Source of the DNA: Rhodospirillaceae bacterium
GTDB taxonomy: Bacteria; Pseudomonadota; Alphaproteobacteria; DSM-16000; Inquilinaceae
Assembly: GCA_020638595.1 (NCBI GenBank)
Contig: JACKIG010000010.1
Coordinates: 117,747-181,746, forward strand
DNA: 64,000 nucleotides
Direction: 5' to 3'
The notes beneath the pieces are model-generated. The model saw nothing but the letters and a program-made list of their open reading frames with translations, was not told where the DNA came from and made no database searches. Position numbers and translations under genes: made by a program. Below, piece after piece: positions 1-9,171 of the stretch (within the stretch, counting starts at the first letter, position 1; each line of letters begins with the position of its first letter).

Positions 1-1
1 C

Positions 2-916
2 ATCGTCAACCTGATGTTCATCGCCGCCCTTCCCGGCATCGGCATCGAATACGCGCGGGCCGGCGAATGGCGGGGCATCCTGTCCCACAAGAACACGTTC
101 GGCACGACGATGGGGCTGGCAGCGCTGGTCTTCGCGGTACAGCGGCGCACCGGGCTGCTGTACCGCGTCTTCTACCTGGGCATGACCGCTGTCGCGCTGT
201 TCTGCGTCTTCAAGTCGGGGTCCAGATCCGCCTGGCTGATGACCATGGGCGTGTTCGTGGTGGGCATGCCGTTCCTGGCGGCGCTGCAATCGGCGCGGCT
301 GTCGGTGCCGACGCGCGTGGTCCTGCTGGCCGTCTTCGGCGTCGGCGGCGTCGGGCTGGCGATCGGCAGCTTCCTGCAGGTCGGCCTGGCCGCGATCGGC
401 CGCGACATCACCCTGACCGACCGGACGATCATCTGGGACCTGGTTGTCGATCTCGGCCTTCAGCGCCCGCTGCTGGGCTACGGCTTCGGATCGTTCTGGC
501 AGGGCAGTGCCGGCGAGGCCATGGCCGACCTGTTCGCCAGCCTGGGCCATTCCCACAACGGCTATATCGACCTGTGGCTGCAGCTGGGCTTCGTCGGTGT
601 CGGGGTGTTCGTGCCCAGCCTGGTGGCGATGGTCCGGCGACTGTTTCGCGAATCCATCCGGTATCGCGGGCCGAATGTGACGTTCTTCCCGCTGTTCTTG
701 ATGATGATCATGATCCATAACACCATCGCGCTATCGTTTCCGGAGCATAGCAGCATCATCTGGGTGATCTTCGTGGCGGGTATGGCCTATACGGCGCTGC
801 CCTATCCGGATTGCTTCCGCCGCAGGTCGCCGCAGCCCATCGGCGGCGTCGCCGGGGTGCCGGCGATGCGCGTTCCCGCGACGCCGCCACGATTGCTGGA
901 TCGCCCCGTGCAGTAG
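2..916 (+). CDS. O-antigen ligase / polymerase-like membrane protein (5' end outside window)
   Basis: The open frame runs in from the left edge, so the N-terminus is missing and about 304 residues are visible. The protein is very hydrophobic, with several membrane segments. It carries marks of the Wzy_C / O-antigen ligase family: GSRSAWL, then GYGFGSFWQG, then SHNGYIDLWLQLG with the conserved His-Asn of the periplasmic loop. Such proteins polymerise or ligate lipid-linked oligosaccharide at the periplasmic face of the inner membrane. The C-terminal tail is short and Pro/Arg-rich. The next gene starts 38 bp downstream on the same strand and encodes a secreted beta-helix protein, consistent with an exopolysaccharide operon. 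Ligase and polymerase cannot be told apart here. Confidence 0.85.
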   Translation: MVNLMFIAALPGIGIEYARAGEWRGILSHKNTFGTTMGLAALVFAVQRRTGLLYRVFYLGMTAVALFCVFKSGSRSAWLMTMGVFVVGMPFLAALQSARLSVPTRVVLLAVFGVGGVGLAIGSFLQVGLAAIGRDITLTDRTIIWDLVVDLGLQRPLLGYGFGSFWQGSAGEAMADLFASLGHSHNGYIDLWLQLGFVGVGVFVPSLVAMVRRLFRESIRYRGPNVTFFPLFLMMIMIHNTIALSFPEHSSIIWVIFVAGMAYTALPYPDCFRRRSPQPIGGVAGVPAMRVPATPPRLLDRPVQ

Positions 917-954
917 GGGAAGGCAGCGCCGGAGCGTTGCAGGGAGCCTGGGCC

Positions 955-3006
955 ATGGCCGGTCGGCGTGGTTTCTTCCGACGGATGCTGTCGCTGCCCG
1001 CTGTCGCCGGGGCCGGATGGCTGGCCGCACCGAAGGCAGGCCTGGCCGAGGGCGGCGGGGACGATACCGGCCCGTTGAGCCTGCGCGATCCCCGGTTCGG
1101 GGCCGTCGGCGACGGGCAGGCCGACGACAGCCACGCCTTCGACGCGTGGATTGCCGCGGTGCACGGCCAGGGGCGGGAAGGCCACATCCCGGCCGGGCGC
1201 TATCGCGTGCCCAACATCACGCCGCTGTCGACCGACGGGCCGCTGGTCATCCGCGGGGCCGGCCGCGAGCTGGCGATCCTGGACGGGGAAGGGCTGGCGC
1301 CGAACAACGCCATCCACCTGCGCCACAGCGCCGATATCAGCGGCGTCACCTTCGCGCGCTGGCAGCGGATCTTCGTCGTCTCCGACGGGTCGGCGATGGA
1401 CCTGTCCTATCACACCTTCCCCGAGGACTTCCGCTGGACCGAGGATATCGGGGAGTTCCGGCTGACGGACTGCGCCTTCCGCGGCACGACGCAGCCGGTC
1501 TATTTCTGGTCGGGGGGCTCGTATTTCCAGCCGCGGTTCGCCGAGGGCAGCGAACCGACGATCCACCGCATCGTCATCCGCGGCAACATCGTCGAACGCG
1601 CGTGGGGCGGCTTCTTCCTGGGCGTCATCAACCTCAACGACGTGTGGGTGGAAGACAACGAGTTCCACGACCTGGACGGCACCACCGCAGGCTACAACGA
1701 CACCGGCAACGCGCCCCTGCGCGGCTGCGTCAGCCAGGCAGTGCAGATCGGCCGCGACCGCGGCCTGTTCGAACGGACGACCGGGCGCTTCTACATCCGC
1801 AACAATGTCTTCCGGAACATCACCGACACCCGCGTGTCGCCGAACCTGGGGGAATTCCCGGAGGTCCAGGCGATCAACATCGTCGGCGCCTCGTATTTCG
1901 AGATCGTCGGCAACTACATGGAGAACATCTATTCCGACCCGCCGGGGGTCACGCCGGGGACGCTGGACAACTGCGAGGGCATCTACCTGAAGGCCGTGCA
2001 CGGCAAGATCGCCCACAACGACATGATCAATTGCGGGCGCGGCGAAGCCACCATCACCATCAAGGGCAGCCCCTATGACACGCGCGGGCAGATCAAGCAG
2101 ACCGGGGCCGGCAGCCATATCCACATCCACAACAATACGCTGATCTGGAACCACCCCACCTGGTCGCGTGAGATCGGGGCGATCCGCCTGGGCGGCGACA
2201 ACCTGATCGTCACCGGCAACTACATCGAAGGCTACGGCCATCCGCGGTCCAGCTATGGCCCGATCTACGAGCCCGACCTGGGGGTGAAGAACAACATCGT
2301 CATCGCCGACAACATCATCCGCGACAGCCGCTACCTGCACGCCATCTCGCTGCGCTGCGGCGGCAGCGGACGCACCATCCGCGGCAACACGATCGACGGC
2401 CTGGACGGCGCCGGCCAGGACAGCGACGAAGACACCGCCGCCATCCTGGTGCGCGCCCGCACCCCGGGCGTCGACGCCGCCCATGTGCTGCTGGTCGGCA
2501 ACCAGGTCAGGGGGCTGACGGCGCGGCCAGGCAAGCGGTCCGTGGGCATCCGCCTGTGGGCGGACGAGGCCGAGTTCCACGATGTCGTCGTCGACGGCAA
2601 CCTGATCCAGCCCGGGCTGGACACGGGCCTGCACCTGCGCGGCCGGCGGTTCCGGCGTGTGACCATCGTCAACAACCACCTGGCCGGCATGGCGCATGCG
2701 GTGGACATGGGGGCGGAGGTCGACGGCATGGTCGCCGGCGGCAATCACGGCTGGCTGGCCGCGCCCGGCCGCACCGGCCCGTTCGAGATCGCCGGATGGG
2801 GCATGACGCGCCTGCGGCTGCCCCTGTCGGGTGCCCGCCCGGGCGACGCCGTCGCCTGGTCGGCGAGCACCGGACTGGCCGGCATTCTGGTGGACGCCAA
2901 GGTGCTGGACGACAACGAGGTATCGCTGACCCTGTTCAACGCCACCCTGGAGCCCGTGGCGGTGCCGGAGATCGACTGGTCGCTGCGGGCGTCACGCGGG
3001 ATCTGA
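955..3006 (+). CDS. Secreted right-handed beta-helix protein (pectate-lyase-superfamily fold)
   Basis: About 683 residues. The ATG at 955 is chosen because it gives a Tat-like signal (MAGRRGFFRRMLSLPAVAG) ending near an Ala-rich cleavage site; the open frame extends further upstream without a better start. The mature start has the pectate_lyase_3 hallmark DPRFGAVGDGQADDSHAF. It is followed by many turns of a parallel beta-helix, rich in Asn ladders such as NNVFRN, GNYMEN, HNNTLI and GNYIEG. Polysaccharide lyases, hydrolases and epimerases share this fold. Its place among polysaccharide genes suggests it trims or modifies the secreted glycan, but the catalytic residues cannot be assigned. It overlaps the convergent glycosyltransferase gene by 15 bp. 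Confidence 0.85.
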   Translation: MAGRRGFFRRMLSLPAVAGAGWLAAPKAGLAEGGGDDTGPLSLRDPRFGAVGDGQADDSHAFDAWIAAVHGQGREGHIPAGRYRVPNITPLSTDGPLVIRGAGRELAILDGEGLAPNNAIHLRHSADISGVTFARWQRIFVVSDGSAMDLSYHTFPEDFRWTEDIGEFRLTDCAFRGTTQPVYFWSGGSYFQPRFAEGSEPTIHRIVIRGNIVERAWGGFFLGVINLNDVWVEDNEFHDLDGTTAGYNDTGNAPLRGCVSQAVQIGRDRGLFERTTGRFYIRNNVFRNITDTRVSPNLGEFPEVQAINIVGASYFEIVGNYMENIYSDPPGVTPGTLDNCEGIYLKAVHGKIAHNDMINCGRGEATITIKGSPYDTRGQIKQTGAGSHIHIHNNTLIWNHPTWSREIGAIRLGGDNLIVTGNYIEGYGHPRSSYGPIYEPDLGVKNNIVIADNIIRDSRYLHAISLRCGGSGRTIRGNTIDGLDGAGQDSDEDTAAILVRARTPGVDAAHVLLVGNQVRGLTARPGKRSVGIRLWADEAEFHDVVVDGNLIQPGLDTGLHLRGRRFRRVTIVNNHLAGMAHAVDMGAEVDGMVAGGNHGWLAAPGRTGPFEIAGWGMTRLRLPLSGARPGDAVAWSASTGLAGILVDAKVLDDNEVSLTLFNATLEPVAVPEIDWSLRASRGI

Positions 3007-4107
3007 CCTGCGGGCGCCGGCCAGCAGGTGCTCATAGGCGTCGGCCATCGCATCGAAGGTGAACCGGCCGGCGATCGTCTCCCCCGCGGCGACCAGGGCG
3101 GCCCGGCGCCCGGGGTCCGCGGCGACGGCGCGGATGGCGTCCGCCCAGGCGGCCGGGTCGTCATGGGGCACCAGCACGGCGCCGGCCGGGGCGTCGTCCG
3201 GGGCCACGACCTCGCTGATCGTCGGGATGTCGCTGGCCACGATCGGCAGGCGGGCATGCAGCGCCTCGATGACCGCCAGCGGCATGCCCTCGAACAACGA
3301 CGGCAGCACGAACAGGTCCAGCGCACCCAGGAAGTCGGGGATCTCTTCCGGCGGCAAGGCCCCCAGCCAGTGAATGCGGTCGCCCAGCGGCGCGGCGCGG
3401 GCCCGCAGCTCCGCCTCCAGCGGCCCGGCGCCGGCCATGGCCACATGCAGGCCGGGGACCGATTTCATCGCTTCCAGCAACACCCACTGGTTCTTCTGTT
3501 CCGCCAGCCGGCCGGCGGTGCCCAGGACGAACGCATCGTCCGGCAGGCCGAAGCGGCGGCGCGCGGCCTGCCGGTCCAGCCGGCGCGGCGGCAGGGCGAC
3601 GCCGTTGGCGATCACCGACATCCGCCGGCGATAGTGCGGCCCCTGCCGGGCGAAGGACTGTGCCACCGCGCGGGAGACCGCCACCACATGGGTGAAGATC
3701 CCCGCCCTGGCCCACAGCCGGTCGGTCAGGCGCTTGAGGCCCGAGATGGTGTCGATCGGGTAGTGATGGGTGGCCACGCGGGTGCCGACCCCGGCCAGCC
3801 ATCCGGCCAGCGCGCCCAGCAGGTTGGCCAGGGGCAGGGCGCAGCACACGGCATCCGGCCGCTCGGCGCGCATCAGCGCCACCAGCCGCCAGAGGATCAC
3901 GGCATAGGCCAGCGGGCTGCGCGCCGGACGGGCCAGCAGCACGCGGACATCCGGTTCGTCCTCGTAGGCCGAACGCTCCAGATAGAGGAACCAGGTCGAC
4001 GCACGGTGGCCGCGGCTGCGCATCTCGCGGGCCAGCTGCAATTGCAGAAGCTGGGCACCGCCGGGATCGAGCTTGGAGATGACGAAGACGAAACTCCGGG
4101 GTGGCAT
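2992..4107 (-). CDS. Glycosyltransferase family 4 (GT-B fold)
   Basis: About 371 residues from the ATG at 4107, chosen because the N-terminal Rossmann strand FVFVISKLDPGGAQ follows immediately; the frame is open upstream but carries no family sequence. Central and C-terminal GT4 features are visible: SRAVAQSF, VIANGV, LGTAGRLAEQKNQ (donor-domain start) and LPSLFEGMPLAVIEA with the E-x7-E motif that contacts the nucleotide sugar. It probably adds one sugar to the lipid-linked repeat unit at the cytoplasmic face. It is transcribed against the beta-helix gene and away from the sugar transferase gene. Donor and acceptor cannot be predicted. Confidence 0.88.
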   Translation of the reverse strand: MPPRSFVFVISKLDPGGAQLLQLQLAREMRSRGHRASTWFLYLERSAYEDEPDVRVLLARPARSPLAYAVILWRLVALMRAERPDAVCCALPLANLLGALAGWLAGVGTRVATHHYPIDTISGLKRLTDRLWARAGIFTHVVAVSRAVAQSFARQGPHYRRRMSVIANGVALPPRRLDRQAARRRFGLPDDAFVLGTAGRLAEQKNQWVLLEAMKSVPGLHVAMAGAGPLEAELRARAAPLGDRIHWLGALPPEEIPDFLGALDLFVLPSLFEGMPLAVIEALHARLPIVASDIPTISEVVAPDDAPAGAVLVPHDDPAAWADAIRAVAADPGRRAALVAAGETIAGRFTFDAMADAYEHLLAGARRSDPA

Positions 4108-4872
4108 GCGGGCTCCTGTGCCAGTCCTGCGGGGCCGGGCGGCATCGACCACCCGCCCGCAGGGGTGGGGGCGACGCCCCTGCAATAGCGCTTGTCCGGT
4201 CGGTGCGGCAACCGGGACCGGTATTCTCCGCCCCGCGGCGGGAACTTGCGAAGGCACGGTGCGTTGGAAATGATCGCAACGGCGACGCGATCGGGCTATG
4301 ATAGTTCGTAATCGAAACACTCGCCGTTTACGGAGCGGCGGAGGCCCAGGCCGATAATGTCACACTCCGGTGTGTAGGTTCTGCCGATTTTCCTTTTGAC
4401 CAGAATGCCTTGGAACTCTAGCATCCGTTGGAAAATCAGAACGTTGGGCAACTGTCTGCGAAGTGACCCGCCGGCAGGTGCTGGACAACGTCGGTATCGC
4501 GGTAGCGTCGGAACCGCGCCAGGGCAGAGAGAGTCGCTCCAGAAGGGACGAGACTGGGGCAATTCGGACCGGGAGTGGAGATGATGAACGACGCATGCTG
4601 GGTTGGACTGACCGCCATACCTCGTGCAGGGCCCGGACAGCGCGGAGAATGAGCGGCACCGTCAGGAACGGTTGCGTCATGCTCTGCGGCCCGGCACAAG
4701 CGCTGCCTTCCTCGATGGGGGAAAGGCCGCTGTGGCGTATTGCCGATGACGTCTCCTATCCGATCGATGCCATGCCGGGTGGCGGCGGCCGCCCGGGCCA
4801 ATCCAAGCAGCGCGCGGCAACCCGGTCTTGCAGGAACGGACGCGCCGTCTTGAGTGTGGGAGGGACGGTGTT
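4108..4872. other. 765-bp intergenic region between divergent polysaccharide genes
   Basis: No convincing gene is present. Short overlapping open frames occur on both strands (for example 4436-4885 minus and 4463-4876 plus), but none has recognisable protein character. A locally AT-richer stretch at about 4290-4440 is where promoters for the divergent transcription units would be expected. No clear -35/-10 pair or operator could be assigned. Confidence 0.4.
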
Positions 4873-6414
4873 TTGACGGCATCATCCATGCGGCTCAACC
4901 CCGATGCGTTGCAGGCATCGAACAGCAACGCCTACGCCGGTGAAGGCGTCGCCCTGCCGGCAACCGGCGGGACGGCGGTCGAAGGTCTTCCGCAACGGGG
5001 CTTGTCCAGCTGGGGCCATCCCCGGCGGTCGCCCCTTCCGTTTGCCATCTTCAGCCTGAAACTGGCCGATATCGCCGCCGCGCTTGCGCTCGGCATCGTC
5101 GTCGCCGGCGAATACGCCAGCATTCCGGGATCGGTCGTCGGGTTCCGCGAAGCCCTGCTTCTGCTGATGCTCGGCGCCGTCGTCTATCTTCAGGCGCTGC
5201 GTAACGGCGGCCAGTACGAAATGGCCGAACTGGCCCAGGGCCGCAGGATCTTCCGGCCGCTGGTGATGGCCACGTTCCTGGGCGCCACGGCGCTGGGCGT
5301 CGTCGGCATCGCCGTCGGCGAGCCGCTGACCCTGCTGGCCGTGGCCTATTTCTGGCTTGGATCGGTCGCCTTGGCCGGTTTGGCATCGCGCGGGGTGCTG
5401 TCATGGTATGTGGCGCGCTGGCGTGCCTCCGACAGCCTGGCGACGCGCATCCTGGTCGTCGGCGCGACCGAGGTGGGCGAGCGCGTGATTCGCGCAGCCC
5501 AGCAGTCGGGCAACGGCTCGGTCAAGATCGTCGGCGTCTATGACGACCGCAAGGACCGCCTGCCGCCGGAGGTGCTGGGCTGCCCCATCCTGGGAACGAC
5601 GAAGGACCTGTTGAGCAGCCGGCTGGTCGACCAGGTCGACCGCATCATCATCGCCCTGCCCTGGTCGGCCGACGCGCGCATCCTCAGCATCCTGCAAACG
5701 CTGCGCAACGCATCACCCGACATCGCGCTGGCGCCGGACCTGGCGGGCTATCTGTGCCAGGACGGCAGCGAGCTTGAGCCGGCCTCGCTGATCAAGCGCC
5801 CCGTCTGCGGCCGGTACTGGCTGACCAAGGCGATCGAGGACCGGGTGCTGGGCGTCCTGATGATGCTGGCGGCATCGCCGGCGATGCTGGTCATCGCCGC
5901 GCTGATCAAGCTGGACAGCCCGGGGCCGGTGTTCTTCGCCCAGCCCCGCTTCGGCGTGCACAACCGCATCATCAGCGTGCTGAAGTTCCGCACGATGCGC
6001 CACGAAACGCGCGACACCATGGCGACACGCCAGACCACCGCCGATGACGAACGGGTGACGCGTGTCGGCCGCTTCCTCAGGCGCTACAGCCTGGACGAGC
6101 TGCCGCAGCTGATCAACGTCATCCGCGGGGAAATGTCGGTGATCGGGCCGCGGCCCTATGCCCTGCGCATGAATGTCGGCAGCCGCTATGCCAAGGACAT
6201 CCTGCTGGAATATGCGCTACGCCGGCATGTGAAGCCGGGGATCACCGGCTGGGCGCAGGTCAACGGCCATTCCGGCCCCGTGCATGAAGAGGCGCAGTTC
6301 GCCGCCCGCCTTCGCCACGACCTGCACTATGTCGAGAACTGGTCGCTGGCGCTGGATCTTCGTATCCTGTTGCGCACCTTCGGCGTCGTCTTCGGCGGCC
6401 GCACCAACGCCTGA
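4873..6414 (+). CDS. Polyprenyl-phosphate sugar-1-phosphate transferase (WbaP/WcaJ type)
   Basis: About 513 residues from TTG 4873, preferred because GGGAGGGAC lies about 8 nt upstream; ATG 4888 is the alternative. The N-terminal half has four to five membrane segments followed by a CoA-binding-like Rossmann domain (ILVVGATEVGERVI). The C-terminal third is the bacterial sugar transferase domain, with KFRTMR, SLDELPQLINVIRGEMS and VIGPRP. This layout fits initiating phosphoglycosyltransferases that load the first sugar-phosphate onto undecaprenyl phosphate at the inner membrane. It is followed after 8 bp by a strong GC hairpin. It is probably the entry point for the glycan made by this locus. 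Confidence 0.92.
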   Translation: MTASSMRLNPDALQASNSNAYAGEGVALPATGGTAVEGLPQRGLSSWGHPRRSPLPFAIFSLKLADIAAALALGIVVAGEYASIPGSVVGFREALLLLMLGAVVYLQALRNGGQYEMAELAQGRRIFRPLVMATFLGATALGVVGIAVGEPLTLLAVAYFWLGSVALAGLASRGVLSWYVARWRASDSLATRILVVGATEVGERVIRAAQQSGNGSVKIVGVYDDRKDRLPPEVLGCPILGTTKDLLSSRLVDQVDRIIIALPWSADARILSILQTLRNASPDIALAPDLAGYLCQDGSELEPASLIKRPVCGRYWLTKAIEDRVLGVLMMLAASPAMLVIAALIKLDSPGPVFFAQPRFGVHNRIISVLKFRTMRHETRDTMATRQTTADDERVTRVGRFLRRYSLDELPQLINVIRGEMSVIGPRPYALRMNVGSRYAKDILLEYALRRHVKPGITGWAQVNGHSGPVHEEAQFAARLRHDLHYVENWSLALDLRILLRTFGVVFGGRTNA

Positions 6415-6421
6415 CCCGGCA

Positions 6422-6445
6422 CCCCCCTCGCGGGCGCGAGGGGGG
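6422..6445 (+). terminator. GC-rich stem-loop after sugar transferase gene
   Basis: A perfect 10-bp stem (CCCCCCTCGC with GCGAGGGGGG) with a 4-nt loop starts 8 bp past the stop codon. There is no T-tract, so it may act as an mRNA-stabilising hairpin or a weak or Rho-assisted terminator. Confidence 0.5.
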
Positions 6446-6512
6446 CCTGTGGCCCTGCGGGACCGCGCAAGGGGGCCGTACGCCGGCGAACGGAAAGTCT
6501 CACAGGGCAGGC

Positions 6513-7574
6513 ATGCAGCGGTCAGCAGGCGACGAGAGGGACGGGACCGCCGTGCCATCGGCCCCTTCGGATGCCGACCTGGGGCAGGCGGCCGGCCCGC
6601 TCTTCACCGTGGTCATTCCCGTCTACAACAAGGCGCCCCATGTGAAGCGGTGCCTGGATTCGGTGCTGGCCCAGACCGAGCCCAGGTTCGAGATCGTCGC
6701 CGTGGACGATGCCTCCACGGACGGCAGCGGCGACATCCTGGCCGGCTGCGCGGATCCGCGCCTGACCATCCTGCGGCGCCCGGCGCCGGGACCGGGGGCG
6801 TCGCCCGCGCGCAACCTGGCGATCGCCCACGCACAGGCACCGTGGCTGGCGTTCCTGGACGCCGACGATGCCTGGCAGCCCCGGCACCTGGAAATGATCG
6901 TCCGGGCGTGGCACGCGCAGGGGGACGATATCGGCTGCGTCTTTGCCCAGTACGAGAGCGTGTATCCCGACGGGCGGCGCGAGGCGGACCCGTTCTCGCG
7001 CCTGCCGGCGTCGCGGCGCGCGGGCAGGCTGGATTTCGCCGCCTATCTCGAAGCCTGGCTGGACACCGGCGAATCGCCCATGTGTTCCTCCACGGCGGCG
7101 ATCCGCACCGCCGTCATGCGGCAGGCCGGCGGCTTTCCCGAGCGCGGCTGCGAGCGCGGGGAGGACAAGGACACCTGGCTGCGGATCATGGCACGGACGG
7201 TGGCGGCGGCGTCCGGCTATGTCGGGGCGGCCTATCATCGCGATTCCGTCAACATGATCACGAACCGGGCGCCGGAATGCCGGGAGCATTGCATCGCCCC
7301 GACGGTCCGCGCGCTTGTCGCCGCATCGCGCAACCGCCGCGAGATCCGCCTGCTGAAGCGGATCAACAATCTGGAAACGCTGAACCTGGCAAAATCGGTC
7401 TCGCGCGCAAGACCCCTTACGGTGTCCGTCTTCCGACACTTCTATGTTTTGGCGAGTCCGATTTGGTTTATCCTGATCTGCGGCATGTGGCTGGTACCGG
7501 CCCGCAAGGGATCGCGGCTTCGGCGATGGATTGCGGCCGTGATCAAGCGTCCGAAACGGGGCGGGACGACGTGA
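6513..7574 (+). CDS. Glycosyltransferase family 2 (GT-A fold)
   Basis: 353 residues. After an N-terminal extension of about 28 residues, the GT2 domain begins with TVVIPVYNKAPHVKRCLDSV, then VDDASTDGSGD and the metal-binding DXD region FLDADDAW. A later ERGCEREDK-like acidic patch (GEDKDTWLRI) matches the acceptor-side ED motif. The C-terminus holds one or two hydrophobic segments (FRHFYVLASPIWFILICGMW), suggesting membrane association. It lies between the sugar transferase gene and an AAA-type ATPase gene on the same strand, and is likely one of the repeat-unit assembly transferases. Confidence 0.88.
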   Translation: MQRSAGDERDGTAVPSAPSDADLGQAAGPLFTVVIPVYNKAPHVKRCLDSVLAQTEPRFEIVAVDDASTDGSGDILAGCADPRLTILRRPAPGPGASPARNLAIAHAQAPWLAFLDADDAWQPRHLEMIVRAWHAQGDDIGCVFAQYESVYPDGRREADPFSRLPASRRAGRLDFAAYLEAWLDTGESPMCSSTAAIRTAVMRQAGGFPERGCERGEDKDTWLRIMARTVAAASGYVGAAYHRDSVNMITNRAPECREHCIAPTVRALVAASRNRREIRLLKRINNLETLNLAKSVSRARPLTVSVFRHFYVLASPIWFILICGMWLVPARKGSRLRRWIAAVIKRPKRGGTT

Positions 7575-7695
7575 CCGACGCAGTCGACATGCAACGGGAC
7601 GATGCGGGTTCAGGCCCGAAACCCGCGCCCCGGCGCACATGCCATCGGAGGATCGGGCAAGTGATGGGACCGAAAGGGCTGGGACGCGGGGTCGC

Positions 7696-9171
7696 ATGAC
7701 GATGGGATGGCTTGCGACTTCGGTGAAGCGGCTGCTGAAGGGGCCTGCGACCGGCAACGGCACGGCTGACCCCGCGGTCGGTGCCGCGCCGGCGATCGCC
7801 GCCGGCCGCGATGGCGATGGCCGGCTGGACGGCGGGCCGGAGCGTGTCGACGGGGCGGACCGGCCGCGCGACCACGGCCGCCTGACCGCCCATGACATCA
7901 TCGGTCTGTTCCAGGACGAGGAACCGGCGCCGGAGGCGGATACCCCCGTCACCCTGACCCCCGTGGGGGCAGTGCCGGCGGCCGCCACGCCCGAAGCCAC
8001 CAAGCTGGCGATGCTGTCGCGGATCTTCACGCCCAGCCAGCCCAAGCGGGTGCGCACGGACTTCGCCGGCCGGCGCAACCAGCTGGCCAACATCGTCGCC
8101 GCGATCGAGGATCAGCGCTCGCACGTCGTGCTGTTCGCCCATCGCGGGCTGGGCAAGACGTCGCTGGCCAATGTCGTGGGCACCGAGGCGCGGCGCAGCG
8201 GCTATCAGGTCATCCGCTATGCCTGCAGTGCGGAGACGACCTATGCCTCGCTGTTCCGCAGCATCATCCCGAAGATCCCGCAGGAACTGATCGATAACAC
8301 CGGCCTGCAGACGCGCCGCGGGCTGCCGCCCCAGCTGATGCCCAGCGATGTCATCGACTTCTGCTCGCGCGTCACCCAGGGCCGGTTGCTGATCATCATC
8401 GACGACCTCGATGCCATCCGCGACGACACCTTCCACCGCGCGTTGGTGGAAACGATGAAGGGCGTGTCCGATGTGGGCGCGCCGCTGACGTTCCTGGTGC
8501 TGGGCGTGGCGCACGACCTGGAAGCGCTGCTGGGCGAAGACGGGCGGATCGAACGCAACATCGTCGCGGTGCACCTGCCCCATATGACGCAGCGGGAGCT
8601 GCAATCCATCATCGACTGGGGGCTGGACCTCTGCGGCATGAGCATCGAGCCGGACATGCGCCAGCTTGCGGCCATGCTGTCGCGGGGATTGCCCTTCGTC
8701 ACCGGCTTCCTGTGCCTGCATGCGGGGTGCGCGGCCGTGCGGGCCGGCAAGGACGTCATCGGAACGCAGGAGCTGGCGTTCGCCCTGCGCCGGTTCGTCG
8801 ACCAGGTCGATCCCCGGGTGGTCGAGGCGTACCGGCGGGTGACGCGCGCGGAATCCCACGCCTTCATGGTCGATGTGCTGTTCGCCGCGGCGGCGGCGCG
8901 GATGGACGACTATGGGCGCTTCACCATCCGCGATGCCGCGTCCATCCCGCGCGACGACGGGCGCAAGCCGCTGACGGAGGCGGTCGTCGCAAGGGTGTTC
9001 GACACCCTGTGCGAAGACGACGGCGTGATGGAACGCCACACCACCAGCCTGCAAGAGGTCAGCTTCGGCTTCCGCAGCGAACTGATGCGGCCCTATGTCG
9101 TCATCCGCCAGAGCCTGAAATACGGACTGTTCGAACCGGCGGACCCAACAGCGGACTCAGGGGCGGCCTGA
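7696..9171 (+). CDS. AAA-type ATPase in polysaccharide locus, role unknown
   Basis: About 491 residues from ATG 7696 (ATG 7639 in frame is an alternative). A low-complexity N-terminus of about 115 residues precedes an ORC/ExeA-like P-loop domain: Walker A AHRGLGKTSL at about 147-156 and Walker B LLIIIDDLDA at about 231-239. A helical region follows, and a C-terminal part (about 390-491) looks like a winged helix. There are no membrane segments. It sits between a GT2 gene upstream and a convergent WecG-type gene that it overlaps by 15 bp. ATPases of this class usually remodel or position protein or DNA partners; a regulatory or export-coupling role is only inferred from its location. Confidence 0.75.
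   Translation: MTMGWLATSVKRLLKGPATGNGTADPAVGAAPAIAAGRDGDGRLDGGPERVDGADRPRDHGRLTAHDIIGLFQDEEPAPEADTPVTLTPVGAVPAAATPEATKLAMLSRIFTPSQPKRVRTDFAGRRNQLANIVAAIEDQRSHVVLFAHRGLGKTSLANVVGTEARRSGYQVIRYACSAETTYASLFRSIIPKIPQELIDNTGLQTRRGLPPQLMPSDVIDFCSRVTQGRLLIIIDDLDAIRDDTFHRALVETMKGVSDVGAPLTFLVLGVAHDLEALLGEDGRIERNIVAVHLPHMTQRELQSIIDWGLDLCGMSIEPDMRQLAAMLSRGLPFVTGFLCLHAGCAAVRAGKDVIGTQELAFALRRFVDQVDPRVVEAYRRVTRAESHAFMVDVLFAAAAARMDDYGRFTIRDAASIPRDDGRKPLTEAVVARVFDTLCEDDGVMERHTTSLQEVSFGFRSELMRPYVVIRQSLKYGLFEPADPTADSGAA

Noticed and set aside
802..2748. 648-codon open frame antisense to the beta-helix gene
   Set aside because: High GC makes long antisense frames common. Its translation is Arg/Asp/Val-rich without any domain, while the plus strand encodes a clear beta-helix.
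4296..4885. Small frames in the long spacer before the sugar transferase gene
   Set aside because: They overlap each other on both strands and show no codon bias, domain or ribosome-binding site.
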